NCBI GenBank assembly: GCA_025361325.1
Contig: JANYAL010000156.1
Span: 1-5,094, forward strand
Source of the DNA: Bacteroidota bacterium
GTDB taxonomy: Bacteria; Bacteroidota; Bacteroidia; Chitinophagales; Chitinophagaceae
Length of the DNA stretch: 5,094 nucleotides
Reading direction: 5' to 3'
The notes below the pieces were generated by a model. That model was not told where the DNA came from. It worked only from the letters and a program-made list of their open reading frames with translations, and did no database searches. The position numbers and the translations under genes are program-made. Shown piece by piece: positions 5,087 to 5,094 of the stretch (position 1 is its first letter; each line of letters opens with the position of its first letter).

Positions 5087-5094
5087 CATCTGTG

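Overview
The window reads as chromosomal DNA of a Bacteroidetes bacterium, most likely of the Chitinophagaceae type. The grounds are: promoter elements of the Bacteroidetes form TTTG-N19-TAnnTTTG, including one exact example in front of the tRNA; no Shine-Dalgarno sequences before the genes; AT-rich spacers between moderately GC-rich genes; and a protein set (DUF2911, an ECF sigma factor paired with a TonB-ended membrane protein, a divergent SAM hydrolase-like protein) typical of that phylum. I see no insertion sequence, phage gene or CRISPR array.

Layout. Positions 1-284 hold no gene I can support; there is a possible plus-strand terminator near 132-156. A tRNA-Lys(UUU) lies on the minus strand (285-357), with its own promoter (383-413) and a strong rho-independent terminator (242-278). 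All protein genes are on the plus strand: a classical short-chain dehydrogenase (509-1318), a SAM hydroxide adenosyltransferase (DUF62) homologue (1499-2317), an ECF sigma factor (2351-2935), a membrane-anchored probable anti-sigma protein with a TonB-like C-terminal domain (2946-3998), and a secreted DUF2911 protein with TPR-like helices at its end (4141-4974). The last 120 bases are non-coding and carry a palindrome, a hairpin and an 11-bp tandem repeat cut by the window edge.

How the genes work together. The sigma factor and the membrane protein (10-base gap) form a sigma/anti-sigma style pair that probably senses an envelope signal. The DUF62 gene ends 33 bases before the sigma factor in the same reading frame and may be co-transcribed with it. 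The short-chain dehydrogenase and the DUF2911 gene each have their own candidate promoter, so their association with the pair is positional only.

The points most worth a second look are: the loss of the usual catalytic motifs in the DUF62 homologue while its SAM-binding frame is kept; the missing ATG start of the sigma factor (TTG, or a one-base homopolymer error); and two mutually exclusive hairpins after the anti-sigma gene, only one of which makes a proper terminator.
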